Below are positions 32,786-42,835 of a stretch of DNA of 64,000 nt, piece by piece. The stretch lies in assembly GCA_018622675.1 (NCBI GenBank), contig CP076020.1, positions 496,001 to 560,000 on the forward strand. Direction: 5' to 3'. Every line of letters starts with the position of its first letter. Within the stretch, counting starts at the first letter, position 1. Under the pieces are notes generated by a model. The model saw only the letters and a list, made by a program, of their open reading frames with translations. It was not told the origin of the DNA and ran no database searches. Source of the DNA: Mycoplasmatota bacterium (GTDB lineage: Bacteria; Bacillota_I; Bacilli_A; Izemoplasmatales; Hujiaoplasmataceae). Position numbers and translations under genes: made by a program.

Positions 32786-34570
32786 ATGCTACTAGGAAAA
32801 CACGTAAACAAATTTTATTTAAAATATGGAGTCTTTTTTCTCTTAGGTATATTGGCGTTAATTGTAGTTGACTACTATCAATTATTGATTCCTGAATATA
32901 TTGGTAATATTATTGATGCATTAAACAATGAACCGAATGCACCACTTAATATTACAGTATTAGAGGATGTGGTTCCTGTTATTATTGATTTATTATGGAT
33001 TGCATTATTAATTGTAGTAGGAAGATTTGCTTGGCGTATTTTTATCTTTGGTACATCAAGAAGAATAGATTATGATTTAAGAAATAAGATGTTCGCTCAT
33101 GCAGAAAAATTGAGTCAAAGTTATTATGGTAAGAAAAAAACAGGTGGATTAATGGCCTTGTTTACCAATGATTTAAATGCTATACGTATGGCATTTGGAC
33201 CAGGGATGTTGATGATATTTGATGTATTGATTTTAGGAACACTTGCTTTTTATAAGATGTATCAGTTGGATCCATTTATCACTTATATGGCAGCAATTCC
33301 ATTATTTTTAATTGCTGTTCTTGCGACATTTGTTTCTAAAATCACAAGACAAAAATTTAAAGAAAGACAAAAAGCATTTGAAGATTTAAGTGATTTTACT
33401 CAAGAAAATTTTTATGGAATATCTGTGATTAAAGCTTTTGTTAATGAAGTAAGAGAAATTAGAGCTTTTGCAAAAGTGAATAAATATAATCAAGACAAAA
33501 ATGAAGCATTTATTAAAATAAGCACTATTTTACATGTTAGCGTTGAATTATTTATCAACGTTGTTAGAGTTATTATGCTTGGATTAGGTGCCTTATTAGT
33601 AATGAATACAATTGGTGCTAACGCTGAGTTTACAGTTGGTAATCTATCAACATACATTGGATATTTTGGTTCACTAATTTGGCCAATGATGGCTATTGGT
33701 CGATTAATTAACATGAGGGCACAAGCTAAGGCATCCTTAGATAGAATTTCTGAATTTTTGGATGAACCCATTGAAATCAGAGATGACAGAGAGGCCTTGG
33801 AAGACGTTAAGGAAATTAATGGTAAGATAACTTTTAATAATCTTTCATTTGCTTACCCAGAAACTGATGAATTAGTTCTTAAGAATATTAATTTAACCAT
33901 TGAAAAAGGACAAACTGTAGGAATTATTGGTCGAACAGGTTCGGGAAAAACAACGATGGTCGATTTATTGTTGAGACTTTATAATCTGAGAACTAATGAA
34001 TTATTATTAGATGATCATGATATTATGAAATTACCGATTAAAACAATACGAGACTCTATAGGTTATGTACCTCAAGATAATTTTATATTTACAGATTATA
34101 TTAAGAATAATATTTCTTTCGCCGACGATGAAGTTGACATTGATTTAGTCACTGAAATGGCTAAATATTCTGATGTTCATGAAAATATCATCGATTTCCC
34201 TAGCCAATACGATACAATGGTTGGCGAACGTGGTGTCACTTTATCAGGCGGGCAAAAGCAAAGAATTTCTATTGCTCGAGCTTTATTAAAAAAACCAAAT
34301 ATTTTAATTATGGATGATTCTTTTTCTGCAGTTGATACTAAAACAGAAGAATCTGTAATTGGTAATTTAAGGAAGCTTAGAAAAGGACAGACAACAATTA
34401 TTATTGCTCATAGGGTTTCTACAATTAAAGAAGCGGATCAAATAGTATATTTAGAAAATGGAGAAGTGTACGCTAAAGGTACTCATGAAGAGTTAATTAA
34501 ATCATGTAAACTTTATCATGATCTTGTTCTTCGACAACAATTAGAATCAGAATTGGAGGGTGAAGAATAA
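32786..34570 (+). CDS. ABC exporter half, degenerate-site subunit (pair 1)
   Basis: 594-aa fused membrane and ATPase subunit of a heterodimeric type IV exporter. Six TM helices in residues about 10-310, then the ATPase: Walker A GRTGSGKTTM, signature LSGGQKQRISIARAL, Walker B ILIMDDSFSAVD, H-loop IIAHRVST. The catalytic Glu after Walker B is Asp (DDS instead of DEA), the mark of the degenerate half in BmrC/TM287-like pairs. It overlaps its partner by one base. Lipid, peptide or drug export is possible; the substrate is not readable. Confidence 0.92.
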   Translation: MLLGKHVNKFYLKYGVFFLLGILALIVVDYYQLLIPEYIGNIIDALNNEPNAPLNITVLEDVVPVIIDLLWIALLIVVGRFAWRIFIFGTSRRIDYDLRNKMFAHAEKLSQSYYGKKKTGGLMALFTNDLNAIRMAFGPGMLMIFDVLILGTLAFYKMYQLDPFITYMAAIPLFLIAVLATFVSKITRQKFKERQKAFEDLSDFTQENFYGISVIKAFVNEVREIRAFAKVNKYNQDKNEAFIKISTILHVSVELFINVVRVIMLGLGALLVMNTIGANAEFTVGNLSTYIGYFGSLIWPMMAIGRLINMRAQAKASLDRISEFLDEPIEIRDDREALEDVKEINGKITFNNLSFAYPETDELVLKNINLTIEKGQTVGIIGRTGSGKTTMVDLLLRLYNLRTNELLLDDHDIMKLPIKTIRDSIGYVPQDNFIFTDYIKNNISFADDEVDIDLVTEMAKYSDVHENIIDFPSQYDTMVGERGVTLSGGQKQRISIARALLKKPNILIMDDSFSAVDTKTEESVIGNLRKLRKGQTTIIIAHRVSTIKEADQIVYLENGEVYAKGTHEELIKSCKLYHDLVLRQQLESELEGEE

Positions 34571-36363
34571 TGCCTAAAGTTAAATATGATGTTGATGAAG
34601 TCGTGAACCGCGACATGAAAGACACAGAAATTATTAAGCGTTTGTTAAATTATGTGAAACCATTTTTAAGACCTGTCATTATCTCTTTTATTCTTGTGAT
34701 TATGATTGTTGGTTTAGATTTAGTAGGACCGTATTTTATAGCTTTAGTTTTAGATTATTTGAAGCTTGATGATATTCCTGGACTTAAAATACTACTCATC
34801 GTCATTGCCTATTTATTATCATTAGGTTTACTTGCTTTTCTAACTTATAAGCAAAGAATTATGTTACAAGTCACAGGACAAAAAATAATATATAACATCA
34901 GACGAGATGTTTTTAATCATATGGAAACACTGTCTATATCACAGTTTAATTCTGTCCCAATTGGTAAATTAGTTACTAGAGTAACAACGGATATAGATCG
35001 ATTAAATATGTTATATACAGATGTAGTTGTCAATGTGTTTAAAGATATATTAATGGTATTTGGTGTCTTTATATTTATGGCTGCTTTGTCGCCAAGATTA
35101 ACTTTATGGTTATTAGGCTTAGTACCAATAATCTTTATTGCATCTTATATTTTTAGAAAATTTGCAAGAAAAGCATATCGAAAAGTTAGAAAGAATGTTT
35201 CTATTATTAATGCATTCTTATCCGAACATTTATCAGGTATGAAACTTATTCAAATATTTAATAAAGAAGAACGAAAATACCAAGAATTTAGAAATAAAAA
35301 TAACGTTTTAAAGAAAGCATATTATCAAGAAATTTTAACTTTTAGTTTGTATAGACCATTTATGTATATGTTATATGTTTTAGGTCTAATACTTGTTTTA
35401 TGGCAAGGGACCTCTTTGGTTCTTCAAGGTTACATATCAGCTGGTATACTATTTGCTTTTACTCAATACGTGAGAAGATTTTTCCAACCCATCCAAAATT
35501 TAGCAGCACAATTTAATACCTTGCAATCAGCTTTTACATCTGGTGAGAGAATATTTGAGATTATAGATACAGAACCAGAAGTTCAAGACAATAATGATGC
35601 GATTGAATTAGAAAAAGTAAAAGGTAAGATTGAATTTAAAAATGTATGGTTTGCTTATAATGAGGGAGAATGGGTTTTAAAAGATGTTTCTTTTGTAGTT
35701 GAACCAAATAATACAATGGCTTTAGTTGGAGCAACTGGTTCAGGAAAAACTACAATTATTTCTTTAATTGTTAGAAATTATGATATTCAAAAAGGACAAA
35801 TTTTAATTGATGATATAGACATCAAGAATATTAAAATGTCAAGTTTGCGAGCGAAAATCGGACAAATGTTACAGGATGTATTCTTATTTTCTGGAACCAT
35901 TGAGTCTAATATTAGGTTGAAAGATGAAAATATCACCGATAGAGATGTTTTATCAGCCTCAAAATATGTAAATGCAGATTATTTTATACAAAAACTACCG
36001 AATAAATATGATGAATTAGTTAGAGAAAGAGGTAATAACTTCTCATCTGGTCAAAGACAATTATTATCATTTGCGAGAACTATTGTTCATAATCCGCAAA
36101 TCATGATTTTAGATGAAGCAACTGCTAATATTGATACTGAAACTGAGATGCTTATTCAAGAATCATTACAAAAAATTATGAATATAGGGACAATGATTAT
36201 TGTAGCTCACAGATTATCTACAATTCAACATGCAGACAACATTATCGTTATGCAAAAAGGCGAAATTATTGAACAAGGAAACCACCAAGAATTGCTTAAA
36301 GCTAAAGGTCATTACTATCAACTTTATCGATTACAATACGACAAAAAGGTGGAAGAGGAATAA
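34570..36363 (+). CDS. ABC exporter half, catalytic subunit (pair 1)
   Basis: 597-aa partner of the preceding half. Six TM helices, then Walker A GATGSGKTTI, signature FSSGQRQLLSFARTI, Walker B IMILDEATANID with the catalytic Glu, H-loop IVAHRLST. It has the complete catalytic Glu its partner lacks, so the heterodimer has one working site, as in BmrD/TM288. The ATG overlaps the partner's TAA. A strong terminator follows, so the pair is its own operon, separate from the MarR operon. Confidence 0.92.
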   Translation: MPKVKYDVDEVVNRDMKDTEIIKRLLNYVKPFLRPVIISFILVIMIVGLDLVGPYFIALVLDYLKLDDIPGLKILLIVIAYLLSLGLLAFLTYKQRIMLQVTGQKIIYNIRRDVFNHMETLSISQFNSVPIGKLVTRVTTDIDRLNMLYTDVVVNVFKDILMVFGVFIFMAALSPRLTLWLLGLVPIIFIASYIFRKFARKAYRKVRKNVSIINAFLSEHLSGMKLIQIFNKEERKYQEFRNKNNVLKKAYYQEILTFSLYRPFMYMLYVLGLILVLWQGTSLVLQGYISAGILFAFTQYVRRFFQPIQNLAAQFNTLQSAFTSGERIFEIIDTEPEVQDNNDAIELEKVKGKIEFKNVWFAYNEGEWVLKDVSFVVEPNNTMALVGATGSGKTTIISLIVRNYDIQKGQILIDDIDIKNIKMSSLRAKIGQMLQDVFLFSGTIESNIRLKDENITDRDVLSASKYVNADYFIQKLPNKYDELVRERGNNFSSGQRQLLSFARTIVHNPQIMILDEATANIDTETEMLIQESLQKIMNIGTMIIVAHRLSTIQHADNIIVMQKGEIIEQGNHQELLKAKGHYYQLYRLQYDKKVEEE

Positions 36364-36370
36364 TAAAAAG

Positions 36371-36405
36371 AGAAGTTGTTTATCGGAGGATAGACAACTT
36401 TTTCT
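36371..36405 (+). terminator. Terminator of exporter pair 1
   Basis: 12-bp stem AAGTTGTTTATC / GATAGACAACTT (one G-U pair), GGAG loop, then TTTTTC. Confidence 0.9.
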
Positions 36406-36418
36406 TATATCAAATAAT

Positions 36419-36436
36419 TAGTTGACAATGCAACTA
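36419..36436. promoter_or_regulatory. Candidate MarR operator
   Basis: Perfect inverted repeat TAGTTG-N6-CAACTA laid over the -35 box of the marR promoter. Spacing and sequence are in the style of MarR-family operators, so autorepression is likely. Confidence 0.6.
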
Positions 36437-36450
36437 TTATATTTTATACT
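36422..36450 (+). promoter_or_regulatory. marR-exporter operon promoter
   Basis: TTGACA (36422-36427), 17 nt, TATACT (36445-36450): near-consensus. Confidence 0.85.
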
Positions 36451-36481
36451 TAATATATACCATGTAAAGTGAGATGAAAAA

Positions 36482-36925
36482 ATGAATAATAAATACGAGA
36501 GAATGGTAAACAAATACCATCATAAATTTCTTGAAAAAAAATTTAAAGAATTGAATATCGGGCGTGCAGAAGCACCCTATATTAAGATGATTAATTATCA
36601 TAGTCCAATTAAAATGAACGCTTTAATATCTAAAGTGGTTTTTCATAAGTCCCATACGACAAGAGCTGTTAATCAAATGGTAAAAGATGGATTAGTTGAA
36701 AAAGTAAAAGATCCAGATGATGGAAGATCATATATTATTAGTATTACCGAAAAGGGAAAAGAAGTTGCTGAAAAAGTTCTTAGTATTTTAGAAGACTGGG
36801 AAAATTTAGTAAATAGTGCTTTAAATGAAGAAGAAAGAAAAACTTTAGAAGTGATGAGAGAAAAAGTATATTTCAAATTAAAAGAACACTTTGAGGAGGA
36901 CGACAACGATGAAAAGAATGTTTAA
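36482..36925 (+). CDS. MarR-family transcriptional regulator
   Basis: 147-aa dimeric winged-helix regulator. Recognition region: MNALISKVVFHKSHTTRAVNQMVKDGLVEKVKDPDDGRSYIISITEKGKEV, of which DPDDGRSY is the wing. The acidic C-terminal tail (EEDDNDEKN) overlaps the start of the exporter gene by 17 nt. First gene of an operon with an ABC exporter pair, and an inverted repeat overlaps its promoter, so it probably represses both itself and the pump until a ligand binds. No SD stronger than GTGAG is seen. Confidence 0.9.
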   Translation: MNNKYERMVNKYHHKFLEKKFKELNIGRAEAPYIKMINYHSPIKMNALISKVVFHKSHTTRAVNQMVKDGLVEKVKDPDDGRSYIISITEKGKEVAEKVLSILEDWENLVNSALNEEERKTLEVMREKVYFKLKEHFEEDDNDEKNV

Positions 36926-38741
36926 ATATTTAAGTCCTTATAAATTAAAAGTGTTTATTATCTTGGTTTTAGTGACAATGACTGCGCTTGGAACCTTACT
37001 TTTACCAAATTATATGAGTAAAATCATAGGAGAAGGTTTAAATGCTGATTTTCAAGAATTAGTAGATGATGAATGGGTAAATGTTGATAGATGTGATATA
37101 GAAGCTAACCCAAACACATGTAGAGTTGAACAATCATCTAATTTTGATGTTATCATACACTATGGGTCAATCATGTTAGGCGTGACATTGGCTTCTACAC
37201 TAAGTTTTATAGCCTTAATGTATTTGTCTAGCGATGTATCCAGCCGAGTTGGTGAAGATATAAGAAGTGATTATTATAAAAAAATAAATTCTCTATCATT
37301 GTATGAAACTGGGTTACATGGAACGTCGACACTAATTACAAGGGCCACTAATGATGTTATGCAAGTACAAAACTTTTTTATTATGGGGCTAAGAATGATT
37401 TTAAGGATACCTATTATTTTTGTAGGAGCCCTCATTTTTTCTTTGCAAAAAGATGTGACTCTTACATTAGTAATATTAGGAGGTATTCCTATTTTAGCAG
37501 CTATTATTGTTGTGATGTTTAAACTAGTCATGCCTTTATTTAAATTATTTCAAAAAAGAGTTGATAAACTAACCTTAGTAACTAGAGAAAGTATTAAAGG
37601 AGTTCGGGTTATCCGTGCTTTTGGCCAAGGGGATAGAGAGGTTAATCGATTCGCTAAAACCAATGATGAATTAGCTGATGTAGGTTATCGAGCAGGGAGA
37701 ATCATGTCTACCCTTAATCCAAGTATTAATCTGATTTTCAACTTAGTTGTACTAACTGTTGTTTTCTTTGCTTTCCGTATGGTTTTAGACGGGCGAATCA
37801 CTGATTATGTAGGTTTAGGGAATGTTTCGGCACTAACTCAGTATGCTTTTCAAATGTTATTTAGCATTCTCATGCTTACTTTTACATTTATTATGTACCC
37901 AAGAGCAGAAGTTTCTGGAAAAAGAATTCAAGAAATACTAGATCTAGAAACATCAATTCACGATGATGGAAGTGATGAGTACAATGAATATCCTTTTAAA
38001 GGTAAGGTTGAATTTAAAGACGTTTGTTTTAAGTTTCCTGAGGCAGACAAAAATGTTTTAACAGATGTAAATTTTACAGCGGAACCAGGAGAAACGGTTG
38101 CTATTATAGGTTCTACTGGGTCAGGGAAATCAACAATTGTCAATTTATTACCAAGATTTTTTGATATTTCTTGTGGTAGTCTAAAAATTGATGACGTACC
38201 CATTAGAGATATCAAATTAAATAAATTAAGATCACTCATTGGGTTTGTACCACAAACTGCTTCTTTATTTAGTGGCACAATTAAATCTAATATAGCTTAT
38301 GGTTTAGATAATGCAGAGGATAAAGACATCATTAACGCTGCTAAAATCGCACAAGCTGAAGAGTTTATAAGTGAGATGGAAAATGGGTATGATTCAGTTG
38401 TTGATCAAGGTGGAAACAATTTTTCTGGTGGTCAAAAACAGCGTTTATCTATCGCTAGGGCAATAGTAAGAAAACCGAAAATTTTTGTTTTTGATGATAG
38501 TTTCTCAGCCTTAGACTTTAAAACTGATTCAGCCTTAAGAAAAGCTTTACGAGAACAAATTAAGGATGCTACAGTATTTATTGTGGCTCAAAGAATTGGA
38601 ACAATTATGGATGCAGATAAAATTATAGTTTTGCAAGAAGGAAAAATGGTTGGTTTAGGAAAACATGATGAACTTTTAAAATCTTGTGAAGTCTATAAAG
38701 AAATCGCTCTTTCTCAACTAGATGAGGAGGAAATAAAATGA
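36909..38741 (+). CDS. ABC exporter half, degenerate-site subunit (pair 2)
   Basis: 610-aa half-transporter: six TM helices with an enlarged first outer loop containing two cysteines (DRCDIEANPNTC), then Walker A GSTGSGKSTI, signature FSGGQKQRLSIARAI, Walker B IFVFDDSFSALD and the H-loop read as IVAQRIGT. Two catalytic residues are changed: Glu to Asp after Walker B and the H-loop His to Gln, so this half is probably unable to hydrolyse ATP by itself. The start is ATG 36909 after GAGGAGG, inside the end of marR. It overlaps its partner by 4 nt. Confidence 0.92.
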   Translation: MKRMFKYLSPYKLKVFIILVLVTMTALGTLLLPNYMSKIIGEGLNADFQELVDDEWVNVDRCDIEANPNTCRVEQSSNFDVIIHYGSIMLGVTLASTLSFIALMYLSSDVSSRVGEDIRSDYYKKINSLSLYETGLHGTSTLITRATNDVMQVQNFFIMGLRMILRIPIIFVGALIFSLQKDVTLTLVILGGIPILAAIIVVMFKLVMPLFKLFQKRVDKLTLVTRESIKGVRVIRAFGQGDREVNRFAKTNDELADVGYRAGRIMSTLNPSINLIFNLVVLTVVFFAFRMVLDGRITDYVGLGNVSALTQYAFQMLFSILMLTFTFIMYPRAEVSGKRIQEILDLETSIHDDGSDEYNEYPFKGKVEFKDVCFKFPEADKNVLTDVNFTAEPGETVAIIGSTGSGKSTIVNLLPRFFDISCGSLKIDDVPIRDIKLNKLRSLIGFVPQTASLFSGTIKSNIAYGLDNAEDKDIINAAKIAQAEEFISEMENGYDSVVDQGGNNFSGGQKQRLSIARAIVRKPKIFVFDDSFSALDFKTDSALRKALREQIKDATVFIVAQRIGTIMDADKIIVLQEGKMVGLGKHDELLKSCEVYKEIALSQLDEEEIK

Positions 38742-40594
38742 CAGATAAAAAAAACGAAAAATCAAAAAATCAAAATCGTGGGCCAGGCAGAGGCATGGCT
38801 ATGGGTCGACCAGCAGAAAAAGCCAAAGATTTTAAAGGAACTACGAAAAGGCTTTTTGATTACATAGGAAAATACAAATGGCAATTACTTTTAATTTCTA
38901 TATTTACAATTATTGTTTCAGGTGTTGCAGTTGTTGGGCCTAACTTTATTCGTTTTATCATTAATGATATGCAAAGAATGATTAACGGAGAAATTTCAAA
39001 CGATGCTGGTATACAAAACATTATTAGATACTTTATCATTGTCATTGTTTTATATATTGTTCGGTTTATTTTTGAAGTTATTATGATGTTGATGGGCAAT
39101 AAAGTTAGTATTAATATTGGTAAAAAAATGCGTAATGATTTACGTGAAAAACTTGAAAAATTACCAATCAAATATTTTGATGAAAAACAAACTGGAGATG
39201 TATTATCAGTTTTTTCTAACGATGTAGATATTGTTACTAATTCTATTCAACAAAGTTTAATAAATATTATTTCATCTACCTTTGTTGTCATTGGTATTTT
39301 AGTGATGATGTTTCTTATTTCTTGGAAATTAACGATTATTGCTTTGTTGGCTTTACCCCTTTTCATTTTAGCAACAGCAACAATTGCTAAAAAATCACAA
39401 AAGAAATTTAAAGCCCAACAAAAAGAACTAGGTGTTTTAAATGGTCATATTGAAGAGATTTTTACAGCCAGTAAAATCGTTAAGTTGTTTAATAAACAAG
39501 AAGAATCTTATAAAGAATTTTCAAATATTAATCACAGTTTAGCTGGACAAATGAAGGGTGCACAGTTTTTAAGTGGTTTGATTCGTCCCATCATGGAATT
39601 TATCAGTAATATTGGCTATGTTTTAGTTGTTATAGTTGGTGGATATCTTGCGGGATTACCGAATCCATTATTAATTGGTGATATTACAGTTTTTGTTCAA
39701 TATCAAAGAAGTTTTGTTAATCCTATTTTAAATATCGCTAATATTGTCAATCAACTGCAGTCGACTATTGCAGGTGCTGAACGTATATTTAAAGTTTTAG
39801 ATGAGTCTGAGGAACTAAATGAAGTAGAGGAAAAGGACTTTAAAGAATTATCAGTCAAAGGCCATGTAGTTTTTGATGATGTTGATTTTTCTTATTCTAA
39901 AGACACTGATTTAATCCAAGATTTGAATTTAGAAGTATACCCTGGTAAACAAATTGCCATTGTAGGTCATACTGGTGCTGGGAAAACCACATTAGTAAAT
40001 CTTTTAATGCGCTTTTATGATATAGATAAAGGTGCTATTTTAGTTGATGGAATGAAAACAACAGAAATACCAAGAGTTGTTTTGAGAAAACAGTTTGGTA
40101 TGGTTCTTCAAGATACTTGGTTATTCTCCGGCACTATTCGTGACAATATAGCTTATGGTAAGTCAGATGCAAGTGAAGAAGAAATTATAGAAGCGTGTAA
40201 AAAAGCACACGTTCATCATTATATAGAAACCTTGCCAGATGGATATGATACTGTTTTAAAAGAAGATGCAGATAATATATCTCAGGGACAAAAGCAGTTA
40301 CTAACAATTGCTAGGGCTATATTATTTAATCCGAAAATACTCATTTTAGATGAAGCAACGTCATCAGTAGATACTAGAACAGAAAGTTATATCCAAAACG
40401 CCATGCTCAAAATGATGGAAGGAAAAACTTCCTTTGTCATTGCTCATAGGTTGTCAACCATAAAAAATGCAAATATGATTTTGGTTATGGATCATGGAAA
40501 AATTGTTGAACAAGGTGACCACCAAACATTGTTAAATAAAAATGGTGTCTATGCAGATTTATATAATTCTCAATTTTTAAATAAACCAATTTAG
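38738..40594 (+). CDS. ABC exporter half, catalytic subunit (pair 2)
   Basis: 618-aa partner with a complete ATPase: Walker A GHTGAGKTTL, signature ISQGQKQLLTIARAI, Walker B ILILDEATSSVD, H-loop VIAHRLST. The N-terminus has about 30 charged and Gly-rich residues (RGPGRGMAMGRPAEKAKDF) before the first TM helix, as in MdlB/YheH-like exporters. It overlaps the preceding half by ATGA. rimO starts 10 nt after the stop with no terminator, so rimO and following genes may be read from the marR promoter. Confidence 0.92.
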   Translation: MTDKKNEKSKNQNRGPGRGMAMGRPAEKAKDFKGTTKRLFDYIGKYKWQLLLISIFTIIVSGVAVVGPNFIRFIINDMQRMINGEISNDAGIQNIIRYFIIVIVLYIVRFIFEVIMMLMGNKVSINIGKKMRNDLREKLEKLPIKYFDEKQTGDVLSVFSNDVDIVTNSIQQSLINIISSTFVVIGILVMMFLISWKLTIIALLALPLFILATATIAKKSQKKFKAQQKELGVLNGHIEEIFTASKIVKLFNKQEESYKEFSNINHSLAGQMKGAQFLSGLIRPIMEFISNIGYVLVVIVGGYLAGLPNPLLIGDITVFVQYQRSFVNPILNIANIVNQLQSTIAGAERIFKVLDESEELNEVEEKDFKELSVKGHVVFDDVDFSYSKDTDLIQDLNLEVYPGKQIAIVGHTGAGKTTLVNLLMRFYDIDKGAILVDGMKTTEIPRVVLRKQFGMVLQDTWLFSGTIRDNIAYGKSDASEEEIIEACKKAHVHHYIETLPDGYDTVLKEDADNISQGQKQLLTIARAILFNPKILILDEATSSVDTRTESYIQNAMLKMMEGKTSFVIAHRLSTIKNANMILVMDHGKIVEQGDHQTLLNKNGVYADLYNSQFLNKPI

Positions 40595-40604
40595 GAGTGA
40601 AAAT

Positions 40605-41903
40605 ATGAAAATAGGATTTATCAGTTTAGGTTGTGCAAAAAATCTTGTTGATTCAGAAATGATATTAGGAATATTAAAGCAAGCTGGTTGCCAAATAGTT
40701 AGTCAGCCAGAAGATGCTGATGCAATATTTATTAATACATGTGGTTTTATAGAATCAGCTAAACAAGAAACTTTAGATACCATTAGTGAAATGAAAATCT
40801 ATAATAAGAAATTAATTGTAACTGGATGTTATGCAAAAAGATATAAGGAAAAATTAGAAAAAGAAATGCCCTTTATCGATAAAATCATTACATTGCAAGA
40901 TTATCCTAAAATTCATTTGATTTTAAATGATTTATTTATAGAAGAAAATATGAAGTTTTCCCCGCTAAGGTATGAAAATAGAATGTTAACAACTTCTACT
41001 TTTTCTCCATATGTAAAAATAGGAGAGGGTTGTAACAATCATTGTACTTATTGTGCCATTCCTTTAATCAGAGGGAAATTCAGATCTGCTCCCTTTGATC
41101 AAATTATATCAGAATGTAAATTGCTAGCAGAAAATGGAGCTAAAGAAATTAATTTAATCAGTCAAGATACATCTAGATATGGTTCTGATTTAAATGATAA
41201 CCACGAATCTCAATTGCATATTTTAGTTCATGAAATATCGAAAATTGAGGGTATAGAGATGGTTAGGGTATTATATCTATATCCAGACGAGATCACAGAT
41301 GATTTAATTAATGAAATCAAAAATAATCCCAAAGCAATGGCTTATTTTGATATTCCTATTCAACATATTTCAAATTCAGTTTTAAAGAAAATGAATAGAA
41401 GGGGAGATAAAGACTTAATTAAGAATTTATTAAATAAAATTAAAAAACAAATCCCTGAAGCAATCATTAGGACGACATATATAGTTGGTTTTCCTGGAGA
41501 AACAGATGAAGATTTTAAAGAACTTTACGATTTTACAGAAGAGTTCGAGTTTGATCGTTTAGGAGCGTTTGCTTATTCAAAGGAAGAAGATACACCTGCA
41601 TATTCAATGAAAGATCAAATTTCTGATGAAATAAAACAAGAACGCTTAGATAAAATTATGCGCTTACAGAAGAAAATATCAAGAAAACTTAATAAAAAAC
41701 AGGTAGGAAAAGTACATCATACCTTAGTTGAAAATTATGATCCTGAAACTAATTTTTATTATGGTCGTTCTTATGCTTTTGCCCCTGACGATATTGATGG
41801 TATGATTGTCTTTCAATCAGAAAAAGAAATTGAAATCGGTGACATCGTAGATGTTAAAATTACAACAATTTTTGGTCACGATTTAATAGGCGATGCTTTA
41901 TGA
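40605..41903 (+). CDS. rimO: Ribosomal protein S12 methylthiotransferase RimO
   Basis: Radical-SAM enzyme with two 4Fe-4S clusters that methylthiolates an Asp of ribosomal protein S12. 432 aa. N-terminal UPF0004 domain with three cysteines (SLGCAKNLVDSE, INTCGF, TGCYAKR), radical-SAM motif GEGCNNHCTYCAIP, and a C-terminal TRAM domain. SLGCAKN is the RimO form; MiaB would differ. Its TGA overlaps the ATG of the DUF368 gene by 4 nt. SD AGGAG. Confidence 0.95.
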   Translation: MKIGFISLGCAKNLVDSEMILGILKQAGCQIVSQPEDADAIFINTCGFIESAKQETLDTISEMKIYNKKLIVTGCYAKRYKEKLEKEMPFIDKIITLQDYPKIHLILNDLFIEENMKFSPLRYENRMLTTSTFSPYVKIGEGCNNHCTYCAIPLIRGKFRSAPFDQIISECKLLAENGAKEINLISQDTSRYGSDLNDNHESQLHILVHEISKIEGIEMVRVLYLYPDEITDDLINEIKNNPKAMAYFDIPIQHISNSVLKKMNRRGDKDLIKNLLNKIKKQIPEAIIRTTYIVGFPGETDEDFKELYDFTEEFEFDRLGAFAYSKEEDTPAYSMKDQISDEIKQERLDKIMRLQKKISRKLNKKQVGKVHHTLVENYDPETNFYYGRSYAFAPDDIDGMIVFQSEKEIEIGDIVDVKITTIFGHDLIGDAL

Positions 41904-42835
41904 TTTTTTTAAAGTTAATGATCAAAGGTTTTATAGTTGGGATTGCCTTTATCATTCCAGGTGTGAGTGGAGGAACACTTGCTGTATACCTTGGCGTTTA
42001 CAAAAAATTGCTAGACTCAATTTCAAATATTTTTAATGATATAAAAAAGAGTCTATCCTTTTTAATTCCTTTTGCTTTAGGTGCTATTCTATCCGTTTTT
42101 GTATTAGCTAAATTATTTGGATTACTTATAGAATGGAATTCTTTAATCGTTTTATTGTTTTTTATTGGTTTATTAGTTGGCGGAATGAGTCATCTTTATA
42201 AACAAACAGACATAAAAAGTGCAAATATAAAACATATGATGATTTCAAGTATATCCTTTATATTTTTAATGTTGATAATCATCTTTGATAAAAGTCAAAC
42301 AACAGTGGGGATAGAATATTTTGATTTAAATTTTATGACATACATATTAATTATTGCTTTAGGAATAGTGTCTGCGACCACTATGATTGTACCAGGAATC
42401 AGCGGTTCTGCAGTTTTAATGGTTTTAGGATTCTATACAGCAATTGTATCTAATGTTATCGGTGATTTTTTAAATATTAATCATTTTTCTTATAATATTC
42501 AAGTTGTCATTCTGTTTCTAATAGGGATAGTCATAGGGATCTTAGTTTTTTCTAAACTTATATCCTATTTGTTAGAAAGATTTCCCAAGGAAACTTATTC
42601 GTCTATATTGGGTTTAGTCATCGCTAGTGTCATAGGTGTATTTTTAGAAATCAGAAATCCAATGTCAGCTGATAGTTTTGAAATGCAAACTCCAATATAT
42701 AAAGATTTATTTGGCTATATAGGAGATCACCCATGGTCAATGGTTTTCGCTTTATTATTGTTCATCTGTGGTTTTTTTGTCAGCCGATATTTAATAAAAT
42801 TCGAAGGGAAGGGAATAGACATTAATGAATCTTAA
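41900..42835 (+). CDS. DUF368 membrane protein (PopT-like polyprenyl-phosphate translocase family)
   Basis: 311-aa integral membrane protein with about eight to ten hydrophobic segments. Family repeats are visible: GIAFIIPGVSGGTLAVYLGVY near the start and TTMIVPGISGSAVLMVLGFY near residue 165, the PGxSGG/PGISGS inverted-repeat motifs. DUF368 members have been shown in walled bacteria to return undecaprenyl phosphate across the membrane. The carrier lipid served here is unclear because wall genes are missing at their usual places. It overlaps rimO by 4 nt and the M20 gene by 11 nt. Confidence 0.88.
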   Translation: MIFLKLMIKGFIVGIAFIIPGVSGGTLAVYLGVYKKLLDSISNIFNDIKKSLSFLIPFALGAILSVFVLAKLFGLLIEWNSLIVLLFFIGLLVGGMSHLYKQTDIKSANIKHMMISSISFIFLMLIIIFDKSQTTVGIEYFDLNFMTYILIIALGIVSATTMIVPGISGSAVLMVLGFYTAIVSNVIGDFLNINHFSYNIQVVILFLIGIVIGILVFSKLISYLLERFPKETYSSILGLVIASVIGVFLEIRNPMSADSFEMQTPIYKDLFGYIGDHPWSMVFALLLFICGFFVSRYLIKFEGKGIDINES

